Assembly: GCF_013623905.1 (NCBI RefSeq)
Contig: NZ_JABKDD010000016.1
Span: 1 to 64,000 of the forward strand
DNA from: Brevibacterium sediminis
Lineage (GTDB): Bacteria > Actinomycetota > Actinomycetes > Actinomycetales > Brevibacteriaceae
Length of the DNA: 64,000 nt
Reading direction: 5' to 3'
The notes under the pieces were generated by a model, which searched no databases, was not told where the DNA came from, and saw only the letters and a list, made by a program, of their open reading frames with translations. This document shows, piece by piece, positions 1 through 8,875 of the stretch. Made by a program: the position numbers and the translations under genes. How positions within the stretch are numbered: the first letter of the stretch is position 1; every line of letters begins with the position of its first letter.

Positions 1-62
1 TGGAAGGGCAGCCGTGGACGTCTGTAGTGCGTGGTCATGGGGGTGTTCCTTCGTTCAGTGGA

Positions 63-99
63 AACACCCGGTCTGATAGTGCTGGTCAGACCGGGTGTT
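63..99. terminator. Perfect 14-bp stem hairpin, probable terminator
   Basis: Arms at 63-76 and 86-99 are exact reverse complements around a 9-nt loop. The hairpin lies about 150 bp beyond the last gene of the minus-strand riboflavin operon and could end it; there is only a short T-run on either side, so factor-independent termination is likely but not certain. I see no gene in the rest of positions 1-247. Confidence 0.55.
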
Positions 100-247
100 G
101 CACTAGAACCTAGAAACCGCCACACCCAAATGGGCAATCTGCGCACACTTATCTTTTGGGGAAGCAGGTTCTGCTGTCCGATCGGTCTGAGGAAGCTGGG
201 GTCGGCCGACCCGCTCGCCCGAGGAGGCCCCCGCCACTCAGCCCTGC

Positions 248-718
248 TCAGATCTGAGGGTACGGCGCCAGGGCCTGAACGGTGACGAGAGCGGCGGTCA
301 TCGCCTCATGTCCCTTGTCCTCGACCGAGCCCTCGAGCCCGGCACGGTCGAGTCCCTGCTGTTCGGTGTCGCAGGTCAGGACGCCGAAGCCGACCGGCTT
401 GCCGGAGTCGATGGCGACCCGGTTGAGGCCGTCGGTGGCGGCTTGGCAGACGTAGTCGAAGTGCGGGGTGCCGCCGCGGATGACGACTCCGAGAGCGACG
501 ACCGCGTCGAAGTGCGGTGCCAGGCGGGCCGCGGCGACGGGCAGTTCGAAGCTGCCGGGCACGCGGATGAGTGTGGCTTCGGCTCCGGCCTCGGCGGCGG
601 CGCGCTGGGCCCCGTCGACGAGCCCGTCCATGATCTGGGTGTGCCAGGAGGCGGCGACGATGGCGACGCGCAGGTCAGCGGCGTCGACGGTGAGTTCTGG
701 TGCTCCGGAATGAGCCAT
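248..718 (-). CDS. ribH: 6,7-dimethyl-8-ribityllumazine synthase
   Basis: Lumazine synthase condenses 5-amino-6-ribitylamino-uracil with 3,4-dihydroxy-2-butanone 4-phosphate in the penultimate step of riboflavin synthesis in the cytosol. The 156-residue product has the usual family length. Recognisable blocks are the N-terminal strand followed by ASWH, the GSFELP phosphate and substrate loop, the [14 protein letters not shown] catalytic segment with its histidine, and GVLTCDT near the end. It is the last gene of the minus-strand rib operon, 63 bp behind ribBA, and AAGGA precedes the ATG at a good distance. Assignment is firm. Confidence 0.96.
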   Translation of the reverse strand: MAHSGAPELTVDAADLRVAIVAASWHTQIMDGLVDGAQRAAAEAGAEATLIRVPGSFELPVAAARLAPHFDAVVALGVVIRGGTPHFDYVCQAATDGLNRVAIDSGKPVGFGVLTCDTEQQGLDRAGLEGSVEDKGHEAMTAALVTVQALAPYPQI

Positions 719-781
719 GATCGTGTCCTTTGTTCGAAGGCTAGGAAGAGCCTGGTTCGTGTCTCTGTGTGGGGCCGAGGT

Positions 782-2167
782 TCAGCTGGCGACGGCCCCG
801 GCTGTGCCCGCGCTCGTACCGGATGTGCCCGTGACCTCCGGCAGCGAGAGCACATGGTGCATGCGTTCGCGCTTCGTGGCCAGGTAGTGCGTGTTCTCCG
901 GCCGCGCCGCGACCTCGAGCGGAACCACAGCTTCGACCGTGATGCCCAGCTCTTCGAGAGCCGAGGTCTTCGCCGGGTTGTTCGTGAGCAGGCGGATGCG
1001 AGTCAACCCGAGCGAGCGCAGGATCGTCGCCGCGGCACGGTAGTCGCGGGCGTCGTCGGTGAACCCGAGGTCCCGGTTCGCATCCACGGTGTCCCGCCCC
1101 TGATCCTGCAGGGCGTACGCGCGCAGCTTGTTGCTCAGCCCGATTCCGCGACCCTCGTGCCCGGTCAGGTAGAGCACCGCCCCGCCGTGTTCGGCGATGA
1201 GGCCGAGCGCCAGGTCGAGCTGCTCACCGCAGTCACACCGGTGCGAACCGAAGACGTCCCCGGTCAGGCACTCCGAATGCAGCCGCACGAGAGGTGCCGG
1301 ACCCGCTGAGTCGGAATCCGGGGACCCCGCAAACACGCCGAGGTGGTCATGCCCGTTGATCGTGAACGCGCGGGCCCGCAGGCTGCCGTGCTCCGACGGC
1401 AGAGCCACCTCCGCGGTCGCCTCAACCGATTCGTCCCCACCAGGGGCACCGGCGATGTTCACCGAGGCGGCCGCCTCAGTGCGGGAATCGTCCGAAGGCG
1501 AAGACACGGACGCCGCGGAGTCGTTGGACTCATCCGCGTCACGCAGCTCGAGGTAGGCGATGAGCTGTTCGATCGAGACCATGACGAGGTCGTGGGCGTC
1601 GGCGAAGTCGCGCACCGCGTCGAAGCGCATCATCGAACCGTCGTCGTGGACCACCTCGGCGATCATCGCCACCGGCTGAGCACCGGCCAGGCGCGCGAAC
1701 TCGACTCCGGCCTCGGTGTGACCTGGACGTTCGCGGACCCCGCCGTCCTTGGCGATGAGCGGGAAGATGTGGCCGGGCCGCGAGATCGCAGTCGGATCCG
1801 GACCGGCGGCGGCGAGGACTCGACCGGTCTCGGCGCGTTCGGCGGCGCTGATGCCCGTGGTCACCCCGACCGCGTCGCAGCTGACCGTGTAGGCGGTGCC
1901 CTTCGGATCCTCGTTGTCGGTGACCATCGGCGGCAGACGCAAGGACGCGGCTCGGTCGGCGGTCATCGGTGCGCAGATGACGCCCGAGGTGTGCCGGACG
2001 AAGAAGCCCATCGTCGTGGGGTCGGCGAACTCGGCGGCCATGATGAGGTCGCCCTCGTTCTCCCGGTCCTCATCATCGACGACGAGGATGGGTCGGCCGG
2101 CGGCGACGGCTGCGATGGCCGCGTCTATGGGATCGAGGCGGCTGGCGTGGGCGATGGGATCAGTCAT
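782..2167 (-). CDS. ribBA: Bifunctional 3,4-DHBP synthase / GTP cyclohydrolase II
   Basis: The protein supplies both precursors of riboflavin: the N-terminal half makes 3,4-dihydroxy-2-butanone 4-phosphate from ribulose 5-phosphate, and the C-terminal half opens GTP. The acidic DDEDRENEGDLI motif at residues 31-42 marks the RibB active site; a cysteine cluster (CLTGDVFGSHRCDCG, near residues 299-312) binds the GTP cyclohydrolase II zinc. I chose the ATG at 2167 because AAGGAG precedes it and because it overlaps the end of ribE by 8 bp, which suggests translational coupling; a 30-codon upstream extension is unlikely. An acidic Ser/Asp-rich linker of about 40 residues joins the two halves. Confidence 0.95.
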   Translation of the reverse strand: MTDPIAHASRLDPIDAAIAAVAAGRPILVVDDEDRENEGDLIMAAEFADPTTMGFFVRHTSGVICAPMTADRAASLRLPPMVTDNEDPKGTAYTVSCDAVGVTTGISAAERAETGRVLAAAGPDPTAISRPGHIFPLIAKDGGVRERPGHTEAGVEFARLAGAQPVAMIAEVVHDDGSMMRFDAVRDFADAHDLVMVSIEQLIAYLELRDADESNDSAASVSSPSDDSRTEAAASVNIAGAPGGDESVEATAEVALPSEHGSLRARAFTINGHDHLGVFAGSPDSDSAGPAPLVRLHSECLTGDVFGSHRCDCGEQLDLALGLIAEHGGAVLYLTGHEGRGIGLSNKLRAYALQDQGRDTVDANRDLGFTDDARDYRAAATILRSLGLTRIRLLTNNPAKTSALEELGITVEAVVPLEVAARPENTHYLATKRERMHHVLSLPEVTGTSGTSAGTAGAVAS

Positions 2168-2876
2168 GATCGACTCCTTGCTGGGTGCTGTTCGAAGGTG
2201 ATGAGCCCGCCGAGGCGGGGCTCGAGTGAGTGGGGACCGCGTCGGCGGCGCCGCCATCGGTGCGGAAGGACAGGAGGCGTGCGGTGTACTTCGCGAGCAC
2301 GTCGACCTCGACGTTCACGGCCGCGCCTACCGGCAGCTCGCCGAACGTCGTGTGTGCCAGGGTGGCTGGAATGAGGCCGACCTCCACCCACGCCGAGGGT
2401 GCGCTCGGTTCGGACACGGCCGTCAGCGTCAGCGACACACCATTGAGCGCGATCGACCCCTTGATCGCGGTCAGCGGTGCGAGGTCGTTCGGGATCCCGA
2501 TGCGCAGGGTCGACCAGTCGGGTCGGTCGATGCGGTTGAGGAGTTCGCCGCGTCCGTCGACGTGTCCTTGGACGACATGCCCGTCGAAGCGCCCCGAGGC
2601 GGGCGTGCAGCGTTCCAGGTTGACGCGGTCGCCCGTGACCAAGGAGCCGAGCCCGGTCAGGCGCAGGGTCTCGCCCATGACCTCGGCGGTGAATAGGCCG
2701 GGACGCTGCTCGGTGGGCTGCCTCGTCGAAGTCAGGCAGACTCCGTTGACGGACAGCGAGCCGCCGAGGTCGAGGTCGGCGACGAGGGGGCCGGCGTCGA
2801 TGGTGATCGCTGCCGAATCGTTCGTGTGCTCGATGGACTCGACGGTGCCGAGTTCTTCGATGATTCCGGTGAACAT
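2160..2876 (-). CDS. ribE: Riboflavin synthase, alpha chain
   Basis: Riboflavin synthase dismutates two 6,7-dimethyl-8-ribityllumazine molecules into riboflavin and the pyrimidine substrate of RibH. The 238-residue sequence starts with the diagnostic MFTGIIEELG and holds two similar lumazine-binding barrels, the second around GHVVQGHVDGRG. The C-terminal tail is Ser/Pro-rich and slightly longer than usual. GGAG lies upstream of the ATG. It follows ribD by 53 bp and its stop overlaps the ribBA start. The product is known as RibE in many genomes and RibC in E. coli. Confidence 0.95.
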   Translation of the reverse strand: MFTGIIEELGTVESIEHTNDSAAITIDAGPLVADLDLGGSLSVNGVCLTSTRQPTEQRPGLFTAEVMGETLRLTGLGSLVTGDRVNLERCTPASGRFDGHVVQGHVDGRGELLNRIDRPDWSTLRIGIPNDLAPLTAIKGSIALNGVSLTLTAVSEPSAPSAWVEVGLIPATLAHTTFGELPVGAAVNVEVDVLAKYTARLLSFRTDGGAADAVPTHSSPASAGSSPSNSTQQGVDHD

Positions 2877-2929
2877 GTGACTCCAGATTCTTCAGGCGGT
2901 GGTCGGTGGTGGTTGGGGGAGTGCGGCGG

Positions 2930-4024
2930 CTACGTACCTGGTTCGGGGGAGCCGGTTTCGGTAGGTTCCGGATCCGCAGTTGTGAAGTGCAGCAGGAAGT
3001 CCGGGCCGAGCCGTGACACCGCCTGTGTCTCCGTGTCGTCGGGGATCAGCTGCAGCGCCTCGGACAGGGTGCCGATGTCCAAGCCGTCGACGCTGCTGCG
3101 GCCGGGGCCGATGAGCAGCGGAGCCTGATAGCAGAAGACCTCGTCGACGACACCCGCGGAGAAGAACGCGCCGAGCACCGTCGGCCCGCCTTCGACGAGG
3201 AGGTGGCGCACTCCGGCGGCGTACAGTTCGTCCAAGGCCGCACGGACATCGTGGGTGCGCAGCTGCAGAGTGTTCGGATTGAGGGCGAGAAACGATGTGA
3301 CCGGCAGTTCCGAGGTGCCGAGCACGACGGGCCGCGGCTGGTCGTCGAGTGAGATTCCGTCCGGGCCGCGGGCATTGAGACGCGGATCGTCGGCCACGGC
3401 GGTGCCGGTGCCGACGAGGATGGCGTCGACTCGGGCCCGGACCTCGTGAGCGTGTGCGCGAGACTCCGCGGAGGTGATCCACTGACTGGTTCCATCGGCG
3501 GCGGCGACGGCCCCGTCGAGGCTCTGTGCGATCTTCGCCGAGACGAACGGGCGGGCCTCGGCCGTCGACCGGACCCAGCGGGCATTGAGTGCGCGGGAGT
3601 CCTCTTCGTGCAGTCCCGAACGGACCGTCAACCCCGCCTCGGCGAGGGTCTTTCCGCCGCCCGCGGCCAGGGGATTCGAGTCGGGGGAGGCGAAGACGAC
3701 GGAGGGGATCGCAGCGTTGATGATCGCCTCGGTGCAGGGGCCGGTCCGGCCGTGATGGGCGCAGGGCTCGAGCGTGACGAACAGTGTCGAGGTGGTCAGA
3801 TCGATGTCGAGGTCGTGGGCGGTGGTGATCGCGTCCACCTCGGCGTGGGGAGTGCCCGCACCTCCGTGGTGACCGGTGACGATCTGGCCGTCGGCTGTCA
3901 GGATTGCCGCGCCCACCAGCGGATTCGCTCCGCGAACACCTTCGCGGGCCGCACCCAGGGCAGCGGTCATCGCCGCGGATTCGAGGTCCGTGAATTCCGC
4001 TGCGTCGCCTGGCTGCGCGCCCAT
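2930..4024 (-). CDS. ribD: Bifunctional diaminohydroxyphosphoribosylaminopyrimidine deaminase / reductase
   Basis: RibD carries out the second and third steps of riboflavin synthesis. The deaminase zinc motifs are visible as HAE at residues 60-62 and PCAHHGRTGPC at 87-97; the NADPH-dependent reductase domain begins near residue 150 (FVSAKIAQSLDG). Total length is 364 residues from the chosen start. An upstream in-frame ATG at 4078 has no Shine-Dalgarno, whereas the ATG at 4024 follows GGGAGG and seven T residues. That Shine-Dalgarno is itself part of the riboswitch hairpin, so expression is probably controlled at both termination and initiation. First gene of the rib operon. Confidence 0.94.
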   Translation of the reverse strand: MGAQPGDAAEFTDLESAAMTAALGAAREGVRGANPLVGAAILTADGQIVTGHHGGAGTPHAEVDAITTAHDLDIDLTTSTLFVTLEPCAHHGRTGPCTEAIINAAIPSVVFASPDSNPLAAGGGKTLAEAGLTVRSGLHEEDSRALNARWVRSTAEARPFVSAKIAQSLDGAVAAADGTSQWITSAESRAHAHEVRARVDAILVGTGTAVADDPRLNARGPDGISLDDQPRPVVLGTSELPVTSFLALNPNTLQLRTHDVRAALDELYAAGVRHLLVEGGPTVLGAFFSAGVVDEVFCYQAPLLIGPGRSSVDGLDIGTLSEALQLIPDDTETQAVSRLGPDFLLHFTTADPEPTETGSPEPGT

Positions 4025-4055
4025 GAAAAAAACCTCCCGAGCCTTCGCCGGGAGG
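4025..4055 (-). terminator. Riboswitch expression-platform hairpin overlapping the ribD Shine-Dalgarno
   Basis: On the minus strand a 7-bp GC stem (4049-4055 with 4033-4039) is followed directly by seven T residues at 4026-4032 and then by the ribD ATG. It has the form of an intrinsic terminator, yet its 3' arm is also the ribosome binding site. The hairpin is the likely OFF structure when FMN binds the upstream aptamer. Confidence 0.75.
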
Positions 4056-4142
4056 GAGGATATTGCGGGTGCAACCATCAGGGCGTCTCAGTCGCGTGCG
4101 ACGGTGCGGTCGATTGCACCAGACACAGCGGCCGAGGCCACC

Positions 4143-4264
4143 ATGCTCCTCCCATCCAGACTCTGACTGTCGGTTTCGGAATTTCACCGAATCAACCGCC
4201 TGCACGAATGCGAGCGGCTCGCGGACTATGACCGCCGGTACGGAATTTCACCGTCCCCGGAACA
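4143..4264 (-). ncRNA. FMN riboswitch (RFN element)
   Basis: The minus strand reads the hallmark RFN blocks in order: GGGGACGGTGAAATTCCG, then ACCGGCGGT, a variable stem with GCGAGCC, a second GGTGAAATTCCG, then CCGACAGTCAGAGTC and GGATGGGAGGAG. These match the conserved core of the FMN aptamer known upstream of rib genes. About 120 nt separate it from ribD, occupied by the antiterminator region and the terminator at 4025-4055. It should repress the rib operon when FMN is plentiful. Confidence 0.95.
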
Positions 4265-4433
4265 TGTGAGGCCAGAGTAGCATGACCATCACCGAGGCGG
4301 CCGCGAGGTCCGTCACATGGTGACATCTGGGCGGGGTGGGAGCGGTTTTGCGTGCGGATGGGGTGGAGTGTCTCCGTGGTCCGGGCGGGCCGGCGTTCGC
4401 GAGCGACGCGAAGGCGCTCGCGGTGACCATGAT

Positions 4434-4472
4434 TTGCCGAAATGCATAACCTGGGTATATAAATAAGTTATG
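4434..4472 (+). promoter_or_regulatory. Promoter and autoregulatory palindrome of the MarR gene
   Basis: CATAAC at 4445-4450 and GTTATG at 4467-4472 are exact inverted repeats around a TATATA centre, and the second arm contains the ATG of the MarR gene. TTGCCG at 4434-4439 and TATATA at 4456-4461 fit a promoter that would start transcription at or just before the ATG. This is the expected layout of an autorepressed, leaderless marR gene. Confidence 0.6.
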
Positions 4473-4958
4473 GATGATGTGGATTCGGCTGAACTCGTGT
4501 CGCGGCTCGTTGTCGTCTCGTCGCGCCTGACCAGAGCGTTTCGACGAGTGATCGGCAATGAGAACTCGCTGGCGGCGCTGCGTGCGCTCGCAGTCGTCGA
4601 GCAGTATCAGCCCGTACGGGTGGGCCATTTCGCGCAAGGATATCTGAGCTCTCAGCCCGCGGCGACGAAACTCCTCGCCAAACTCGAAGAAGCCGGACTC
4701 GTCGTGCGCGAACCCAGTCCCACGGACGGCCGGGCGTCGCAGTTCTCTCTCACCGAAGCCGGACGGGCGAGGCTGGCGGAGAACCGGTCGATCATGATCG
4801 AGCAGATGCAGCCCTACTTCGAGTCGCTGAGCGTCGAGGAGAGGCAGAGCGTCGATCGTGCGCTCGGACTGGTCTCGGACTTCCTCAAGGACCGCCACCC
4901 GGTCGACGGCGTCGACGAACCCGCCGACGAATCGGACTCCGACTCGGCCGCGGGCTAG
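4470..4958 (+). CDS. MarR-family transcriptional regulator
   Basis: A 162-residue winged-helix regulator. The MarR core is visible from about residue 30 to 115: a helix-turn-helix with SSQPAATKLLAKLEEAGLVVREPSPTDGR, where the DGR wing is typical, followed by LTEAGRARL. The C-terminus is acidic and disordered. No Shine-Dalgarno precedes the ATG, which sits in a palindrome, suggesting a leaderless autoregulated transcript. The downstream MFS exporter starts 89 bp later on the same strand, so the regulator probably controls drug or metabolite efflux. The ligand cannot be told from sequence. Confidence 0.88.
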   Translation: MDDVDSAELVSRLVVVSSRLTRAFRRVIGNENSLAALRALAVVEQYQPVRVGHFAQGYLSSQPAATKLLAKLEEAGLVVREPSPTDGRASQFSLTEAGRARLAENRSIMIEQMQPYFESLSVEERQSVDRALGLVSDFLKDRHPVDGVDEPADESDSDSAAG

Positions 4959-5047
4959 CCGCAGCACACACCTCAGTTTTTCAACCACGCTTCCGAATCG
5001 GACTTCGCAAGCGGAACGCACCATAGGAAAGGAGACGCGACCAGCAG

Positions 5048-6361
5048 ATGAGAGCGTCAGCAGACAACGAAACAACAGGGGACGAAACACCCGGCGATTC
5101 CGGGGCGGGAGCGTCGATCCTTCGCCAGCCGCGTGCCGTCTGGGCGGTCGCGTTCGCCGCGGTCATCGCCTTCATGGGCATCGGCCTGGTCGATCCGATC
5201 CTGCCGGCCATCTCGGCCGAGCTCGACGCCACCCCCGCCCAATCGATGCTGCTGTTCACCAGCTACCTGTTCATCACCGGCGGAATGATGTTCTTCACGA
5301 GCTTCCTGTCTTCGCGCATCGGTGCGAAGACCACGCTGCTCATCGGTCTCGTGCTCATCGTCGCGTTCGCGGCTCTGGCTGGATTCTCCGGTTCCGTCGA
5401 CCAGATCATCGGTTTCCGTGCCGGTTGGGGGCTGGGCAACGCGCTGTTCATCTCCACCGCTCTGTCGACGATCGTCGGTGCCGCGTCCGGTGGTGCTGAG
5501 AAGGCTATCATCCTCTACGAGGCGGCTCTCGGCGTCGGCATCGCCACCGGCCCGCTGCTCGGCGGACTGCTCGGCGGCATCTCCTGGCGCGGACCGTTCT
5601 TCGGCACCGCAGTCCTCATGGCCATCGGCTTCATCGCCATCGTTGTGCTGCTGCCGGGAGGAACGAGCTCGAATGGGGCCTCGGCGGAGCCGATCAAGCT
5701 CAGCGCTACGTTCCGTGCGCTCGCCCGTCCGGGTGTCGCCATCCTCGGCGTCTCCGCTCTGCTCTACAACTTCGGCTTCTTCATCCTGCTGGCCTACAGC
5801 CCGTTCCCTGTCGAGGCTGCCGCCGCGAAGCTGGGCATGGAGGACTTCGGCGCCATGGGCCTCGGCTACGTCTTCTTCGGTTGGGGCATCTGCGTGGCGA
5901 TCACCTCGGTGTTCGGTGCTCCCGTGCTGACCAAGCGGATCGGACGTCGTCGCAGCCTCATCGTCACCCTGGTCGCACTGGCCGTGCTACTGGGCGTGAT
6001 GTCCTTTCTCGTCGAATCGCTGGCCGGGATCATCGTCTGCATCATCGTGGCGGGCATGCTTCTGGGCGTGCTCAACACGGTGTTCACGGAATCGGCGATG
6101 GAGGTCAGCGACCTGCCTCGTCCGGTCGCCTCGGGGACCTATTCGGGTGTGCGTTTCATCGGCGGTGCCGTTGCGCCGATCGTCGCCGGTGCGGTGTCGG
6201 AATCGATCAGTGCGGGTTCTCCGTACCTCTTCGGTGCGGGGGCCGTGCTGCTGTCGGTCGTCGTCATCTCGCTCGGCTGGAAGAAGCTGCGTCGCGTCGA
6301 CGGGCATATCGATGAGTCGTCGGTCGACGAGGCTTATGCCCTCACCGGAGGCGACGCCTGA
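5048..6361 (+). CDS. MFS efflux transporter
   Basis: A 437-residue polytopic protein with about 12 hydrophobic segments after a 28-residue polar N-terminus. FTSYLFITGGMMFFTSFLSSRIGAK resembles the loop 2-3 motif of the drug:H+ antiporters, and YEAALGVGIATGPLLGGLLGG matches motif C of the exporter branch, so export rather than import is likely. GGAAAGGAG lies upstream of the ATG. It is cotranscribed with the MarR gene and ended by the hairpin at 6437-6470. The substrate is unknown. Confidence 0.88.
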   Translation: MRASADNETTGDETPGDSGAGASILRQPRAVWAVAFAAVIAFMGIGLVDPILPAISAELDATPAQSMLLFTSYLFITGGMMFFTSFLSSRIGAKTTLLIGLVLIVAFAALAGFSGSVDQIIGFRAGWGLGNALFISTALSTIVGAASGGAEKAIILYEAALGVGIATGPLLGGLLGGISWRGPFFGTAVLMAIGFIAIVVLLPGGTSSNGASAEPIKLSATFRALARPGVAILGVSALLYNFGFFILLAYSPFPVEAAAAKLGMEDFGAMGLGYVFFGWGICVAITSVFGAPVLTKRIGRRRSLIVTLVALAVLLGVMSFLVESLAGIIVCIIVAGMLLGVLNTVFTESAMEVSDLPRPVASGTYSGVRFIGGAVAPIVAGAVSESISAGSPYLFGAGAVLLSVVVISLGWKKLRRVDGHIDESSVDEAYALTGGDA

Positions 6362-6436
6362 GGCGAACTCGCCTGCAGGCAGTGCTGATCGTCGACGAGG
6401 TCGAGCCTTTTCGAAGCGGCAGCGGCTCGCGGATCA

Positions 6437-6470
6437 CGGCGTCCGAGGAATCATTCCTCGGGCGCCGTTT
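6437..6470 (+). terminator. Intrinsic terminator after the MFS gene
   Basis: A near-perfect stem (6437-6451 with 6453-6467, one G-U pair) is followed by TTT. It lies 76 bp beyond the MFS stop codon. Confidence 0.75.
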
Positions 6471-6656
6471 CCGTGTCCGGACCATGACAAATGAGTGAAT
6501 CATGCGCTGTGTTGCAGATCTGAAACCGGTTCGACACATGATCGATGGAATGCCTGGTGCAGAATAGAGTGCGCGCTTCCTGAAGATCGGCTGAGCATTT
6601 TCGGCCCATCGACGTCGGAGCGCGATCGGAAACGTCACCTACAAATGAAGGTCATC

Positions 6657-7223
6657 ATGTCCTACGACGCGAATGCAGCATACAACTCCGGCGCACCCGG
6701 TCAAGGAGCTCCCGGTGCCGCCGGCCAGGGCTATGGAGGGCAGGGCTTCGGTGGAGCGCCACGCGGTGCCGCCAGCCCCGATGACCTCTCACTGCCGCTC
6801 TACGGCGCTTCCTTCGGCCAGGCCGTCAAGCGCTTCTTCAAGAACTACGCGAAGTTCAGCGGGCGGGCCTCGCGCAGCGAGTTCTGGTGGGCGACGCTGT
6901 TCTGCGTTCTCGTTGCGCTGGTGCCCTACATTCTTGTCATCATCGGAGCGGTGATGATGGCGGCGTCTGCTTCTGCCGATCCCTACGGGGGCGGGGCGCC
7001 CTCGGGCGGTGGCATTGCACTGATGGGCATCGGAGGGGTCCTTCTCGGCGTGTTTGTCCTGGCCACGATCGTGCCGTCGATCGCTGTCTCCTGGCGCCGC
7101 CTCCACGATGCAGGCTTCTCCGGCCTCTTCTACCTGCTTACCCTGACCTCTATCGGCGGAATCGTTGTGCTCGTTATGGAGATCATGCCGCCCAAGCCCG
7201 AGGGTCAGCGCTTCGACGTCTGA
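6657..7223 (+). CDS. DUF805 membrane protein
   Basis: A 188-residue protein of the DUF805 family. The first 60 residues are a Gly/Ala/Gln-rich repeat-like tail; the DUF805 core begins at FFKNYAKFSGRASRSEFWWATLF, contains several hydrophobic segments, and ends with the typical IVPSIAVSWRRLHDAGFSGLF block. I chose the ATG at 6657 because AAGG precedes it by five bases; the ATG at 6645 is also possible. The family sits in the inner membrane and has no established biochemical role. Confidence 0.85.
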   Translation: MSYDANAAYNSGAPGQGAPGAAGQGYGGQGFGGAPRGAASPDDLSLPLYGASFGQAVKRFFKNYAKFSGRASRSEFWWATLFCVLVALVPYILVIIGAVMMAASASADPYGGGAPSGGGIALMGIGGVLLGVFVLATIVPSIAVSWRRLHDAGFSGLFYLLTLTSIGGIVVLVMEIMPPKPEGQRFDV

Positions 7224-7304
7224 TTTCGAGGTCTGACTGCGGCGCCTGTGCTCGGGCGGAGCATCACGTCTAGTTGCTGACACGTAACACAGCTGCGCAA
7301 CCAT

Positions 7305-7366
7305 AACGCCCCGTCAGTGTCATCTCGCACCATTGCAATGGTGCGAGAAGCCACTGGCGGGGCGTT
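7305..7366. terminator. Large bidirectional snap-back terminator
   Basis: Nested inverted repeats: 7307-7319 pairs with 7352-7364, and 7324-7335 pairs perfectly with 7336-7347. The structure lies between the convergent DUF805 and TDT genes and can serve both strands. Confidence 0.75.
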
Positions 7367-7417
7367 GTGCTGTTGGGAGGGCGCATTGCGAAGACCCCGC
7401 CGAGGAGGTCCGAGCGG

Positions 7418-8497
7418 TCAGCGACTGCGGAGGGTTCTGACGAATGACGTGACCATGGTGACGAAGACGATCGCCCAGACGGTCAGTGCGATCCAGTACC
7501 AGTGGAGCCCGATCCATTCGATCGCCGGCACATGATCCGACCGGCCCAGGTAGATGCTCGCCACGGCGTACATGCCGACTGGGAACACCATGCTCCACAG
7601 CCCGGCCGAATAGGTCATCGGCACCCGGTGGACGGCATGCCTCCAGGCTCCTGCGGCGACGAGCGCCGGGACGAGCCACGTGGCGATCGCCCACAGCAGC
7701 GCCGAGGAGGCGCCGACCAGTACACGTGTCGCTTCGAGCAGGGGAGCGTCGCCGAGATCGAGAATCCGGGAACCCGCAACGATCGTGATTGCCAGTGCCC
7801 CCATCGTCACCCAATACGGAGCATCGAGGTCCTTGGGCCCGAACCGATGCCGAAGCACGCGCACGCCGATCGCAATCACGCAGACGACGTAGAGCGCCAG
7901 TCCAACCGCCCACATGACCACCGCCGCGAGCGCGAGGAATGCGACCAGACCGGGCTCGAGATATGCGGTGTTCGGAAGCTCGATCCCCAGGCTCGCGGCG
8001 ACCACCGCCACTGACTGAGCGGCCACCGCCCACACAAGCCACGTGCCGTTCACCCCTGCAGATACCGGCCGTGTGCTCGACCCGAGGATCGCGGTGAAGG
8101 GAATCCCGTACCCGAGCACCAGCCAGAGCAGACCGCCGAGAGCGAAGAAGGCGAGGGCCAGCGGGATCAAGCCGAAACCGACGAGCCCCGTCGCCAGGAC
8201 ATTCGTGCCTGCCACAGCGGTGAAGAACCCGAACGCCCGGGAGGGATCATGCAGGTCGGCGCGAACAGCTTCTGGATATCGGAGGATCCGCACCACGGTG
8301 AGTACGGTGAAGAACACATACAGAGCGACGGCGATCCAGAACAGACCCACTGACAGCGAGTGCAGCTCTTTGAGCTCGGCACCGATCGACACGATGCCGG
8401 TCGCCATCACCGAGGCGAAACATCCGGGAGCCAGCGTCGAAGGGCTCAGCCCCCACCGTCTGTGCAGTCCGGTGAGGTTGCGATCGGCCGTGCTCAT
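7418..8497 (-). CDS. TDT-family (TehA/SLAC1-like) transporter
   Basis: A 359-residue protein with about ten hydrophobic helices. The N-terminus LAPGCFASVMATGIVSIGAE is typical of the tellurite-resistance/dicarboxylate transporter family, whose members export organic acids or sulfite or act as anion channels. GAGGAG precedes the chosen ATG; an upstream in-frame extension of 57 codons has no family similarity. It stands alone, convergent with the DUF805 gene. The substrate cannot be told; tellurite resistance is only a historical name for the family. Confidence 0.85.
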   Translation of the reverse strand: MSTADRNLTGLHRRWGLSPSTLAPGCFASVMATGIVSIGAELKELHSLSVGLFWIAVALYVFFTVLTVVRILRYPEAVRADLHDPSRAFGFFTAVAGTNVLATGLVGFGLIPLALAFFALGGLLWLVLGYGIPFTAILGSSTRPVSAGVNGTWLVWAVAAQSVAVVAASLGIELPNTAYLEPGLVAFLALAAVVMWAVGLALYVVCVIAIGVRVLRHRFGPKDLDAPYWVTMGALAITIVAGSRILDLGDAPLLEATRVLVGASSALLWAIATWLVPALVAAGAWRHAVHRVPMTYSAGLWSMVFPVGMYAVASIYLGRSDHVPAIEWIGLHWYWIALTVWAIVFVTMVTSFVRTLRSR

Positions 8498-8730
8498 CCG
8501 CTCCTCATTCTCGTCGTCGTGTGTCGAGGGACATCGACGTCTTCGATAGTACGACCCCACCCCTGAAACCGCGTTGCAGTCCCGCCCTCCTGAACCGTTC
8601 CGCGGTCCCCACCGAGAGGCCACCCGAGAGTCCGCCCGATGGCCTCTGTCCAGCGAATCGATGTGCAATTCGTGACATCTGGGTCTTCTCGAGTCACTCT
8701 CGCGTCATTTTCATGAGAGAATTCACTGGT

Positions 8731-8746
8731 GTTACCAATGGGTAAC
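8731..8746. promoter_or_regulatory. Inverted repeat GTTACC-N4-GGTAAC in a 378-bp intergenic region
   Basis: A perfect 6-bp inverted repeat lies between the divergent TDT gene and the P-loop/YhgE pair. It has the size of a TetR or GntR operator but no regulator gene is adjacent. Otherwise I see only promoter-like sequence in 8498-8875, including a possible TAGTCT -10 box near 8794. Confidence 0.35.
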
Positions 8747-8875
8747 TTCGCGTGGAATCGCCCGCTCCACAACCTCACGTGCCGGTGGTGGCGTAGTCTG
8801 CAGTCACCTGCGCGCAGCAGAATTATCCGGCACTGACCGGATCGACGAGGGCACAGACGATTGGGAGCGATGGCT

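Noticed and set aside
1343-2374. 343-codon plus-strand frame opposite ribBA
   Set aside because: Antisense to conserved catalytic motifs of ribBA and Arg/Gly-rich without domain features.
4248-5090. 280-codon minus-strand frame over the MarR gene and FMN riboswitch
   Set aside because: It would read through the riboswitch and antisense to a clear winged-helix gene, with no domain of its own.
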